From: Paenibacillus sp. V4I3
GTDB taxonomy: Bacteria; Bacillota; Bacilli; Paenibacillales; NBRC-103111
Assembly: GCF_030817215.1 (NCBI RefSeq)
Contig: NZ_JAUSZA010000001.1
Span: forward strand, 6,670,501 to 6,734,500
DNA length: 64,000 bases
Direction: 5' to 3'
Translations under genes and position numbers: made by a program
Shown here: one piece after another, positions 45,924-53,538 of the stretch
Layout of the letters: each line of letters opens with the position of its first letter
Position numbering within the stretch: position 1 is the stretch's first letter
Notes under the pieces: model-generated
Databases searched by the model: none
Told to the model about the DNA's origin: nothing
Seen by the model: only the letters and a program-made list of their open reading frames with translations

Positions 45924-46199
45924 CTATTTTAATAATACGTCATCATAATCTTTATGTTGGTCAAATTGACTTTTGGCGAAAGGACATAATGGCATAATCT
46001 TTATCCCTTCCTTCCGAGCAAATTCGACTACTCGCCTAACTAATTCTTGTCCTACTCCTTGACCTCGCAGACGATCGGAAACAAATGTGTGATCTACGAT
46101 TATGATTTCATTCCCAGTTGGAACATAATGTAATTCTGCCTCTCTTTTACCCTGCTCTTCTACATAAAAACTGTTCGTATCTTTATTAATTTCAATCAT
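45924..46199 (-). CDS. yjdJ: Small GNAT-fold protein, YjdJ/NATD1-like
   Basis: Short acetyltransferase-like protein of 91 residues. The acetyl-CoA loop motif is RLRGQGVGQELVRRVVEFAR, followed by the family-specific CPFAKSQFDQHKDYDDVL. It overlaps the stop of the ferredoxin-like gene by eight bases, so translation is coupled. The yjdI-yjdJ pair is known in E. coli, but the substrate is unknown. Confidence 0.85.
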   Translation of the reverse strand: MIEINKDTNSFYVEEQGKREAELHYVPTGNEIIIVDHTFVSDRLRGQGVGQELVRRVVEFARKEGIKIMPLCPFAKSQFDQHKDYDDVLLK

Positions 46200-46431
46200 T
46201 ATTGTTACCCTTTCTTATATATTGCAAAGCGCCACTTGGGCATTTATCAATAAGATCTGCAATTTTGTCTGCCGTTTCTTCATCTGCATGAATCCATGGT
46301 TTCTTATTAACGTTGAACACTCCTGGTAACCCTCTCACACAATTTGCCGAATGGAGGCATCTTCCAGAGTGAAAAATAACATCAATATCTTTCCCTTTAT
46401 ATATTTTGAATTCTTCATTCATTCCTATCAT
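46192..46431 (-). CDS. yjdI: YjdI-type small iron-sulfur (Fer4_19) protein
   Basis: Cytoplasmic protein of 79 residues. Cys residues in SGRCLHSANCVRGLPGVF and DKCPSGALQY are arranged as in the mono-cluster ferredoxin-like YjdI family. ATG 46431 or the third codon downstream (ATG 46422) could be used. It overlaps yjdJ. Probably an electron carrier or a redox partner for the acetyltransferase-like protein; evidence for either is lacking. Confidence 0.85.
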   Translation of the reverse strand: MIGMNEEFKIYKGKDIDVIFHSGRCLHSANCVRGLPGVFNVNKKPWIHADEETADKIADLIDKCPSGALQYIRKGNNND

Positions 46432-46593
46432 GCTCCTTTCGCCCTGTCATTTCATTCCGTAAATTAATTAACTCAACGGTACTTCTGAACCTTCAACGGC
46501 AGAACGAAAAAAACTGGTGAGTGATCGTGAGAATATCCGACCAATTACCAGTACTAAGCGAGTTTTAGGCCATGTAATTTTAATCTGGTCGTT

Positions 46594-46740
46594 TCATCGA
46601 AAATATTTCTCCCAACTTTGAGTAGGAGTCTCCTCTTTGGAGAGGGTGGTAACAAACGCGACGGGTCTTGGTATTATACTTCCGATTAGCAGCTTGTAGT
46701 TATCCCGCTCACTTTGAGTTGTCGGATCGATCGATATCAC
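46594..46740 (-). pseudogene. N-terminal remnant of a flavin reductase-like gene
   Basis: A GTG start behind AAAGGTGA is followed by MISIDPTTQSERDNYKLLIG and SIIPRPVAFVTTLSKEE, the conserved start of DIM6/NTAB flavin reductase-like proteins (about 200 residues when complete). The frame leaves the family after 36 codons and stops at 48. It lies 13 bp after mhqO and was probably its co-transcribed partner. A 48-residue product may still be translated. Confidence 0.75.
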
Positions 46741-46753
46741 TAGGAATCACCTT

Positions 46754-47695
46754 TCATTTATCTGACACACGTACCTGAATAGGTGGTAATCCTTTTTCGA
46801 TTTCTGCACGTTTAGCCTCAAACCATTCCGGAAGCATCAGTTTTTCACCTAATGCATCTGATTGCTCATCAACTGCAAAACCAGGTGGATCCGTGGCAAT
46901 TTCAAACAGGATGCCGCCTTCTTCACGAAAATAAATCGCATTGAAATATTGTCGGTCGATAACGTCTGTGGGATGGAAGCCATGTTGCTCGACATGTGTT
47001 CTCCATGAAGCATGATCTTCATAATCCTTTGCGCGCCATGCAATATGATGAACAGTACCGGCTCCACTTATGCCCCACTCCATTGCCGCACTGTTAATAT
47101 CAATAACATTACCAATACTCCCAGTAGATTTATAGCGGATAAAATCCCCCTCTTGGTCCACCTTTTGAAGACCCAAGACCTGCTCTAGTACATTCATCGT
47201 TTTTTCGGGAGCGGTACTATACAGGACAGCACCGCCAAAACCTTTGATAGCTTTATCTATTGAAACACCACCGAACGACCACTGACTCAAATCTCCTTCC
47301 TCGCGCTCTACAATCTCTAGCTGTAAACCATCCTGATCTGAAAATGTTAAGTAATTCTCACCAAACCTCGTCTTTATAGAATAAGGGACATTAAAGCTTT
47401 CTAGGCGCTCTTCCCAAAAATCGAGTGCACCTAAAGGAACGACATATGTTGTTATACCGACCTGTCCTCCACCAATACGCCCTTTACGACCAAGTTCACA
47501 TGGAAAGAATGTGATTATGGTACCTGGACTACCTGCTTCATTACCGAAATACAAATGGTAAACATCCGGGGCGTCGAAGTTGATCGTTTTTTTTACAAGT
47601 CTCAGACCTAGTACCCCTGCATAAAAGTCCACATTTTTTTGAGCATTCTTTACAAAAGCCGTGATATGGTGAATTCCTTCTGTTTGTTTTTCCAT
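46754..47695 (-). CDS. mhqO: Ring-cleaving dioxygenase, MhqO-like (copy 1)
   Basis: Cytoplasmic extradiol-type enzyme of 313 residues made of two vicinal-oxygen-chelate halves. Metal ligands are His9 in GIHHITAF, a His in TVHHIAWRAKD and Glu in GGILFEIATDPPGF. In Bacillus subtilis the mhq genes protect against hydroquinones and quinones. A second copy with the same layout is at 60821-61771 (+), and the N-terminal 60 residues are nearly identical. Its promoter (site B) carries the OxyR-like operator. Downstream is a broken flavin reductase gene. Confidence 0.9.
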   Translation of the reverse strand: MEKQTEGIHHITAFVKNAQKNVDFYAGVLGLRLVKKTINFDAPDVYHLYFGNEAGSPGTIITFFPCELGRKGRIGGGQVGITTYVVPLGALDFWEERLESFNVPYSIKTRFGENYLTFSDQDGLQLEIVEREEGDLSQWSFGGVSIDKAIKGFGGAVLYSTAPEKTMNVLEQVLGLQKVDQEGDFIRYKSTGSIGNVIDINSAAMEWGISGAGTVHHIAWRAKDYEDHASWRTHVEQHGFHPTDVIDRQYFNAIYFREEGGILFEIATDPPGFAVDEQSDALGEKLMLPEWFEAKRAEIEKGLPPIQVRVSDK

Positions 47696-47738
47696 TTTGT
47701 AAACACTCCTTGTATGATATTTAACTGTTTATGTCATA

Positions 47739-47803
47739 TCATATTGAAATTATTCTTCATGAACAATTCCTTTATTTCTATATCATGTATAGCCCTAAAC
47801 TAT
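47739..47803 (-). promoter_or_regulatory. OxyR-like operator and promoter of mhqO copy 1 (site B)
   Basis: Minus strand: ATAG-N7-CTAT-N7-ATAG (47803-47778), 11 bp, -35 TTGTTC (47766-47761), 16-17 bp, -10 TATGAT (47744-47739). It closely matches the dps promoter, including the block GAATTGTTC. Back to back with site D. Confidence 0.75.
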
Positions 47804-47824
47804 ATCTTCAAGGGCGAAGCTAGT

Positions 47825-47891
47825 ATAAGCACTATCTATACGATATATAGACAAATTCATATTGATAGTTGCCTATCATAGCTAATAAGAT
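47825..47891 (+). promoter_or_regulatory. OxyR-like operator and promoter of the cytochrome/MFS operon (site D)
   Basis: ATAA-N7-CTAT-N7-ATAG (47825-47850), 11 bp, -35 TTGATA (47862-47867), 18 bp, -10 TAAGAT (47886-47891). About 98 bp before the first ATG at 47990. Shares CATATTGATAG with site E. Confidence 0.72.
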
Positions 47892-47989
47892 AAAGTTGAA
47901 TAAACTTCCAATTGAAAGAAGTTTAAGTAATTAGGATAATTCCCGGCCGGATGAATTGTTCTTTCTATCATTAACAAGGAGGAAATTCT

Positions 47990-48400
47990 ATGGGAGTACG
48001 TTTTTTAAAAATGGCAGTCGTTTATATTTTGGTTGGTATTAGCATCGGTATTTACATGGGTATATCACTTAACTTTGCATTAACGAGCGTACATGCTCAT
48101 ACAAATCTTTTCGGGTGGGCAACATTGGCTCTTTGCGGATTTACGTATCTTCGTTTTCCCAAAGCAGCAGAATCTCCTCTAGCTAAGTGGCACTTCTGGT
48201 TGCAAGGCATCGGCCTACCCATCATGCTTATCACCCTAACCTTGATGGCCCATGGCTACGCTCCAAATTGGGTTACAATGCTAAAACGTATTGGTGAATC
48301 TGTAGCTGGAACCGGTATCTTGATTTTTGCTATTAATGTTTTTACTAACGTGAATGCAAAGGACATTCCTACTAAACATCAGCATGATGTTTCCATGTAA
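47990..48400 (+). CDS. Small haem-copper-oxidase-like membrane protein
   Basis: Integral membrane protein of 136 residues with four hydrophobic segments and the conserved VHAHTNLFGWATLALCGFTY. Such proteins are often labelled cytochrome-c oxidase because of similarity to part of subunit I, but they are far too short to be one. The His pair in HAHTN may bind haem or metal. RBS AAGGAGG precedes the ATG. It is followed after 37 bp by a cytochrome c gene and then an MFS exporter, under the site D promoter. A role in electron transfer or nitric-oxide/redox stress is inferred. Confidence 0.75.
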   Translation: MGVRFLKMAVVYILVGISIGIYMGISLNFALTSVHAHTNLFGWATLALCGFTYLRFPKAAESPLAKWHFWLQGIGLPIMLITLTLMAHGYAPNWVTMLKRIGESVAGTGILIFAINVFTNVNAKDIPTKHQHDVSM

Positions 48401-48437
48401 TACTCAAGTACTTTCTTAAAAGGCGGGTGTGAAAATA

Positions 48438-48776
48438 ATGAAGGTAAAATATCTAACTGTTATGATTTCCATCATAACTATGCTTTTCGCAGCTGCTTGC
48501 TCTAAACAAGAAACCCCTACTTCAAATTCGAGCGCTTCGAGCACTTCAAGCGCTTCTATTAGTGACGGTGAACTACTGTACAAAAAAAGCTGCATTGCAT
48601 GTCATGGCAACAACCTGGAAGGTGGAGTTGGACCGAAATTACAAAAAATCGGTTCTAAACTAAGTGTTGATCAGATTAAAAACCAAATTGTAAATGGTCG
48701 AGGTGGTATGCCTGCGGGAATCCTCAAAGATGAGGATGCTCAAAAAGTAGCCGTCTGGTTAGCAAAACATAAATAA
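48438..48776 (+). CDS. Lipoprotein cytochrome c (c551-like)
   Basis: Extracytoplasmic single-haem protein of 112 residues. The start was taken at ATG 48438, ten bases after AGGCGGG; a GTG nine bases upstream sits too close to that site. Lipobox FAAA-Cys21, then a Ser/Thr-rich linker, haem motif CIACH at 52-56 and axial Met91 in GRGGMPAG. Homologous to the cccB class of membrane-anchored cytochrome c551. It probably exchanges electrons with the membrane protein encoded before it or with the copper proteins at 58-60 kb. Confidence 0.9.
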   Translation: MKVKYLTVMISIITMLFAAACSKQETPTSNSSASSTSSASISDGELLYKKSCIACHGNNLEGGVGPKLQKIGSKLSVDQIKNQIVNGRGGMPAGILKDEDAQKVAVWLAKHK

Positions 48777-48836
48777 TCAAATGGAAAAAGCAAAAGAACA
48801 ATCAATAGAACAATCAAAAGAACAAGGGGGATTATT

Positions 48837-50018
48837 TTGGCTAACGAACCGTTGGACAACTCGTCAAATTTCTCATTAATTACCGGTATCCTTTTCTGGT
48901 GTGCATTAGTTGTGGTATCTTGTGTGTATTTAACGATTCCATTAATAACGATTATTTCAGATGTATTCAAGGTGTCGTCTTCTCAAGCCGCTTGGGCCGG
49001 CAGTGCTTTTTCGTTTGCCTTTGCAGGTGGAGGTCTATTCTTTGGAGTTTTATCCGATCGTTATGGACGAAAAAAAATGATGTTATCAGGGTTACTATTG
49101 CTCACTGTAATAACTCCTCTAATCGGGAGTGTCAGCAGCTTTTCTTGGCTTGTTGCCCTTCGAGCCTTCCAAGGTTTAGCAGCGTCCATGTTCCCTCCGT
49201 CTGTCTTGGCTTATGCAATGGAAATGTTTCCGATAAAAAGAAGAGTAACCATTATTGGATTCATCAGTACGGCGTTTTTAATGGCCACTATCGTTGGACA
49301 AATATATAGCAGCTTTATTGTTTTGAACTTTAGTTTCTCTTATGTTTTCTATCTTCTTTTTGCAGTTTATTTAATATCCTTTATCTTAATTATCTTTTTT
49401 ATTCCAAAAGACAAAACAAAGCAACCGGATGGCAGCTTCTTTTCTCCCTTTTTGCGAATAGGCGATATTTTTAAACGGAAGGGCTTGCCTCTTTGCTACA
49501 TCATTTCTGCTACTCTCTTTATTTCGCTTGTCGGTTTTTTTACGACACTTGGAAGTTATTTAAACAGTTCTCTCTTCGGATTAAGTCATCAAGATATTCT
49601 ATGGGTCCGTGCGGTTGGTATTATCGGAATGCTAGTAGCACCGTTTGATGGAAGATTGGTTGCGAAATTTGGAGTCAAAAACGTTTTATGGTGTGGATTG
49701 ATCTTTGCTGGAATCGGCTTGGGTTTGTTAGGCCTCTGGGCGAACCTCATTTTTTTAGTATCGATGAGCGTTGTGTTTATTACGGGAATTGCTTTGGCTC
49801 TTCCCGCATTGATTTCACTAATTGGTCACATTGCGGGAGAGATCCGGGCGATCGCGGTTTCGTTCCACATGTTTATGGTGTTCATAGGTGCATCACTTGG
49901 GCCGATCCTTTCAATTTATCTGATAAATCACGGAGGCCATTTATTAGCTTTTGAAGTATTAGCTGGATTGTTGTGTTTAAGCTTGATTGTCCCCTTTTTG
50001 ATTCGTATAGAAGAATAA
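48837..50018 (+). CDS. MFS transporter, YybF-like exporter
   Basis: Twelve-helix major facilitator protein of 393 residues. The start is TTG 48837, six bases after AAGGGGG. The loop 2-3 motif GVLSDRYGRKKMMLSGLLLL is well conserved, and a second, weaker copy occurs in PFDGRLVAKFGVKNVLWCGL. Third gene of the site D transcript. By analogy with similar proteins it would export a toxic small molecule such as a quinone or antibiotic; this is inferred from context. Confidence 0.87.
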   Translation: MANEPLDNSSNFSLITGILFWCALVVVSCVYLTIPLITIISDVFKVSSSQAAWAGSAFSFAFAGGGLFFGVLSDRYGRKKMMLSGLLLLTVITPLIGSVSSFSWLVALRAFQGLAASMFPPSVLAYAMEMFPIKRRVTIIGFISTAFLMATIVGQIYSSFIVLNFSFSYVFYLLFAVYLISFILIIFFIPKDKTKQPDGSFFSPFLRIGDIFKRKGLPLCYIISATLFISLVGFFTTLGSYLNSSLFGLSHQDILWVRAVGIIGMLVAPFDGRLVAKFGVKNVLWCGLIFAGIGLGLLGLWANLIFLVSMSVVFITGIALALPALISLIGHIAGEIRAIAVSFHMFMVFIGASLGPILSIYLINHGGHLLAFEVLAGLLCLSLIVPFLIRIEE

Positions 50019-50086
50019 AAAAAGCGCACCTTTGAATAGACTTCGGATAACCTAATTGGTTCTTCCTTTGTCTATCTGGGTGCCAC
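50016..50086 (-). terminator. Terminator between MFS and LysR genes
   Basis: GGTGCC/GGTGCGC arms with an internal ATAGAC/GTCTAT pair and a small AACC/GGTT inner pair. On the minus strand it ends in TTTTTTTATT, so it serves the LysR gene, and it may also stop the convergent MFS transcript. Confidence 0.6.
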
Positions 50087-50131
50087 ATTATTGTTCAAAA
50101 AACTCGCAGCAAAATCTGCAGGTTACGCTAA

Positions 50132-51010
50132 TTATAAATCTTTAGTGAATTCTGGAATATAATTAATAAAGGATCGGGCTGTATAAGGCATCAATTTATC
50201 TTTATGCATGTAAATCTTAACCTCACGAGTAGGTTTAGGATCAATTAATCGGATAATTTTTATATTTGGACAATTGTAGCTTTCAACAAGACGGAGGGAC
50301 ATAATTGTTGCCCCGACTCCAAGATGTACCATATTAAGCAAGGTTGATGTTGACGTTGTTTCTACATTTAAGAAAAGAGAAATACCTGTTTTATTTATAT
50401 AATCATCAAGTTTTTTCCGGAGTTTGGTATCTTTAACAAACAATACATTTGGTAACTTTTCGAGCTCTCGAAATGGAATCTCTACTTTTTCTGCCCAAGG
50501 ATGGTCTTTAGAAACCACTAAAGCTAGTTCTTCGTTGAATAAGTGGATGCAATCGATATGTTTGTTCGGTTCCAAATCGGCAGATATTCCGATATCGATT
50601 TTATTTTGCAGTAACTGTCCCGATGTATCTTCCATATCAACAAATTTTATTGAAATATTCGGGTACTCTTCATTGAATTGAACAAATCTTGGCATTAAAT
50701 AGGTCAGATCACTAGGAAAGATACCAATGATCATCTCGAGTTTCTGACCATTTATTAATTCAGATGTTTCTATTCGGGAATCTTTAATAAGCTGCATTAC
50801 ACTAATCCCCTTCTCATAAAGGATTTTTCCAGCCTCATTAATCTCTATCCCTCTTCCGACTCGATCAAATAATGGAGTGCCAAATTCTTGCTCCAACACA
50901 CGAATTTGTTGACTTAATGTGGGTTGAGAAACCATCAACACTTCTGCAGCTTTAGTGAAGCTTCCTTCTTTGCAGATCTGAATAAAATATTCTAGTTGTC
51001 GAAATTCCAT
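50132..51010 (-). CDS. LysR-family regulator (paralogue of the one at 62.7-63.6 kb)
   Basis: Transcription factor of 292 residues. The N-terminal winged helix-turn-helix EGSFTKAAEVLMVSQPTLSQ spans about residues 15-40, and a periplasmic-binding-type effector domain follows. It is strongly similar to the LysR protein at 62708-63631 (the first 34 residues are almost the same), showing duplication. RBS GGGTGAG precedes the ATG. Its upstream region was copied and interrupted by an insertion element at 51.0-52.3 kb. The effector is unknown; it could recognise the shared ATAG-type operators. Confidence 0.9.
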   Translation of the reverse strand: MEFRQLEYFIQICKEGSFTKAAEVLMVSQPTLSQQIRVLEQEFGTPLFDRVGRGIEINEAGKILYEKGISVMQLIKDSRIETSELINGQKLEMIIGIFPSDLTYLMPRFVQFNEEYPNISIKFVDMEDTSGQLLQNKIDIGISADLEPNKHIDCIHLFNEELALVVSKDHPWAEKVEIPFRELEKLPNVLFVKDTKLRKKLDDYINKTGISLFLNVETTSTSTLLNMVHLGVGATIMSLRLVESYNCPNIKIIRLIDPKPTREVKIYMHKDKLMPYTARSFINYIPEFTKDL

Positions 51011-51042
51011 TTACTCACCCTGTTCCATGAATATTTGATGTA

Positions 51043-52027
51043 TACAAACTACGAATGACCAAAGTATTCGATAGGATCGTTGACGGAGGTTTTTTATGCC
51101 CTTACCTAAAAATCGAATCGTGCCTGATAAGAAAATATACTTCCGCACGGAACTGCAAAATTGCCCTCATTGCGGAGCAACCTTAAAGCGTAGTCATACC
51201 GCTTGGAAGAAAAATATCTCTACCTTAACCGGGGTTATTCAAGCTTGGAATATGGCCTATAAATGTACAAATCCACAATGTAATTATCCTAAAGCGTACT
51301 ACAAATCCGCCGAAGCTGATCTGCTCTGCATGAAGCATACCTCTTATGGATTTGACGTTCTTGCTTTGGTTGGACAATTGCGATTTAAGCATCATATGAC
51401 GATTGCTGAGATTACAGAGGAGCTAAATAGCCGAGGAATCACAACCTCGGAGCGAAACTCTCAAAGGCTTTACGAACGTTATCTAATGTTACTCAAGTCT
51501 AGTGTTACGGAACATGTCAAGAACGTCCTCAATCAAACCGTTAATGATCACGGCGGAATTATAATCTCCATGGATGGTGTCGAACCGGAGAAGGGAAATG
51601 AAACCCTCTATGTCATCCGGGAGATTTTTAGTGGCACCATTCTTGTCGCGGAAAATTTGAAAAGCAGATCCGCGGAAGAATTAAAGAAACTGATTCAACC
51701 TGTCATTGACCTCGATTTTCCGATCATCGGAATCGTAAGCGATTGCCAACAATCGATCCGAAATGTAATGCAATCCCTTTTACCCGAGGTTCCCTATCAG
51801 TACTGCCAATACCACTATCTGAAGGACATCGCCAAGCCTATCGTCGACCTGAACCGGAAACTGAAAACAGGTTTGAAGAAAAGCCTTCGCGGTATACGGG
51901 AAGTGGAAAGAAAGATCGAACAAGATGATTCTCCGGAAACCGAAGTGGCCAAGGATTATATTGCGAAAGTCCGATCTTTATAGTTGAGAAACGTTATTGT
52001 GAGTTAATTGGTCAGTCGTAGTATATA
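51043..52027 (+). mobile_element. Insertion element of about 0.98 kb between two LysR genes
   Basis: Imperfect terminal inverted repeats ACTACGAATGACC (51048-51060) and, reversed, ACTACGACTGACC (52010-52022). It interrupts an intergenic sequence whose uninterrupted copy is at 52165-52290. The flanks suggest a TA-type target. It carries one transposase-like gene. The family is not certain. Confidence 0.7.
51096..51983 (+). CDS. MULE-like/ISL3-like transposase, probably truncated
   Basis: Protein of 295 residues. An N-terminal zinc-binding region (NCPHCGATL and KCTNPQCNYPKAYY) precedes a catalytic-type core with Asp in IISMDGVEPEKGNETLYVIR, Asp in IIGIVSDCQQSIRNVMQ and the Cys-x2-His of YQYCQYHYLKDIAKP, as in MULE-type transposases. 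The expected third acidic residue lies well beyond this point in relatives, but the frame stops 27 bp before the right inverted repeat. The element may therefore be internally deleted and immobile. RBS GGAGG precedes the ATG. Confidence 0.75.
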   Translation: MPLPKNRIVPDKKIYFRTELQNCPHCGATLKRSHTAWKKNISTLTGVIQAWNMAYKCTNPQCNYPKAYYKSAEADLLCMKHTSYGFDVLALVGQLRFKHHMTIAEITEELNSRGITTSERNSQRLYERYLMLLKSSVTEHVKNVLNQTVNDHGGIIISMDGVEPEKGNETLYVIREIFSGTILVAENLKSRSAEELKKLIQPVIDLDFPIIGIVSDCQQSIRNVMQSLLPEVPYQYCQYHYLKDIAKPIVDLNRKLKTGLKKSLRGIREVERKIEQDDSPETEVAKDYIAKVRSL

Positions 52028-52092
52028 AATGATATAATATAACTTAAAGTTAATAAAATGAGAGTTAATCATAAGGGGCATACCAATTTTGT
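52021..52092 (+). repeat. Left copy of duplicated LysR promoter region
   Basis: AAATGATATAATAT, GTTAATAAAATGAGAGTTAA and AAGGGGCAT correspond to 52221-52290, ending with GTTATGAC at the LysR start. The copy ends just after the second codon of the LysR gene. Confidence 0.85.
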
Positions 52093-52164
52093 TATGACAA
52101 TGGACATTAAAAAAAGATGACTCCCGACGAATTCAGGAGCCACCTTATGGCAGTATAGCACTGG

Positions 52165-52291
52165 GTGTTAGTTGTCGAAATTCCACTTACTCACCCAGTT
52201 CCATGAATATTTGATGTAATAAATGATATAATATGACATAAAGATAATAAAATGAAAGTTAATACATAAGGGGCATATCAATTTAGTTATG
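52165..52291 (+). repeat. Right, uninterrupted copy of the duplicated intergenic unit
   Basis: Begins with TTAGTTGTCGAAATTCCA, the first codons of the other LysR gene (51010) in reverse, then CCATGAATATTTGATGTA as at 51026-51043, and continues to the start of the LysR gene at 52289. It shows that the two LysR genes were once direct divergent neighbours. Confidence 0.85.
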
Positions 52292-53173
52292 ACTAATTGC
52301 CAAATACAATTATTTGTAAAAGTCGCTGAATCCGGTAGTTTCACAAAAGCAGGCCAAGAACTTAATATGACCCAACCTGCTGTCAGTCGTGCAATTCTTG
52401 CTCTAGAATCAGAGTTGGATGTAACGCTTTTTATCCGTGATCGAAAAAAGGGGCTGATGCTCACCGATATAGGAAATCGGATCCTTATTTTGTTTCGAAA
52501 CATATTGAAAGAATTCGAGAAAGTTGAACAAGAGGTGGCCGCCGAGAAAGGGCTCGAAGTCGGAATGATCCGAATCGGAATATTTCCGACTGCTTCAGCC
52601 GTCATTTTGCCTAAAATCATTCGTGAAATTCGGGATAGATATCCTAATTTGAAGTTTATCCTTCATGAAGGAACAATCATCCAAATTAAAGAATGGTTGG
52701 TATCACGTATTATTGATATCGGACTGATTATACCTCCGAACGATGAGCTGAATATAATCCCCTTATACAATGAAGAAATGTTTGTAGTCTTTCGAGATGA
52801 CCACCCATTACATAGCCGTTCTACAATCCAGCTTCAAGACCTGGATAATGAACCGATGATTTTTTGCAAAGGAGGTTATGACACATTTATTTTTGAACTT
52901 TTTGAGAAAGCCAATATAACTATTAATATAAAATATGCGTTCCAAAACGTTAACATCGTACTATACATGATACAAGAAGGACTGGGTTTGGCTATCTTAC
53001 CAAAGCTTTCATTGTCAACGTTGCCGCCTAATGTTATAACTCGCAGCCTAGATCCTATACTGTTTAGAGAAATTAACCTGGCAGCTCCTTCATTAACAGA
53101 ATCTTCGATTGCTGTAAAATTGTTTATCAAAACCATAACAGATCTCTTTCCGCATACTGGGGAAATTCAGTAA
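52289..53173 (+). CDS. LysR-family regulator (second type)
   Basis: Transcription factor of 294 residues. Helix-turn-helix ESGSFTKAGQELNMTQPAVS at about 14-33, then an effector-binding domain (EVGMIRIGIFPTASAVILPK). It is only distantly related to the two paralogous LysR proteins here. AAGGGGC lies 14 bases before the ATG, which is longer than usual. Its promoter region exists in two copies. It ends 20 bp before a perfect bidirectional terminator. Targets are unknown. Confidence 0.9.
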   Translation: MTNCQIQLFVKVAESGSFTKAGQELNMTQPAVSRAILALESELDVTLFIRDRKKGLMLTDIGNRILILFRNILKEFEKVEQEVAAEKGLEVGMIRIGIFPTASAVILPKIIREIRDRYPNLKFILHEGTIIQIKEWLVSRIIDIGLIIPPNDELNIIPLYNEEMFVVFRDDHPLHSRSTIQLQDLDNEPMIFCKGGYDTFIFELFEKANITINIKYAFQNVNIVLYMIQEGLGLAILPKLSLSTLPPNVITRSLDPILFREINLAAPSLTESSIAVKLFIKTITDLFPHTGEIQ

Positions 53174-53192
53174 CATGCAGAAGCCAAGAAAG

Positions 53193-53248
53193 AATAAAGA
53201 ATAAGCTTAGTCCGGTTAAAGTCAACCGGACTAAGCTTATTCTTTATT
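53193..53248. terminator. Perfect 25-bp bidirectional terminator
   Basis: A 25-bp perfect inverted repeat (arms 53193-53217 and 53224-53248, starting AATAAAGAATAAGCTTAGTC) with a 6-base loop, AT-rich at both ends. It lies between the convergent LysR and CDGSH genes and probably ends both transcripts. Confidence 0.9.
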
Positions 53249-53291
53249 CAACATCATTATCGGCTATCGGTTGATATTTCATTACGATTTC

Positions 53292-53486
53292 TTAAGCACG
53301 AGGTGCACTTTCAAACTTGCCTTTGTGCGTCAAATCACAGAAAGGTTTTTGACTTGATAATCCACAACGACAAAGAATGAAAGATTCTGTTGTCTCAAAG
53401 CGATTCCCTTCTGTATCCACCATTTCTACCTTACCCATTATTCGTAACGGACCGTTATCAATTACTTTAATCGTTACATCGGACAT
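53292..53486 (-). CDS. CDGSH-type iron-sulfur protein
   Basis: Small cytoplasmic protein of about 64 residues. The 2Fe-2S CDGSH-like signature is FILCRCGLSSQKPFCDLTHKGKF, with three Cys and one His ligand. ATG 53486 (MSDVTIK) is preferred to the ATG three codons upstream. Such proteins act in redox or iron homeostasis. It lies downstream of the amidohydrolase gene on the same strand. Confidence 0.9.
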   Translation of the reverse strand: MSDVTIKVIDNGPLRIMGKVEMVDTEGNRFETTESFILCRCGLSSQKPFCDLTHKGKFESAPRA

Positions 53487-53538
53487 ATATCCCAAACCCT
53501 TTCTATCTCGAATCTATTTATTGTCTCCAACAGTTCCA

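Noticed and set aside
48781..48879. A 32-codon frame starting ATGGAAAAAGC with GAACAATCAA repeats
   Set aside because: It has no ribosome site, overlaps the MFS start in another frame, and its sequence comes from a short AT-rich repeat.
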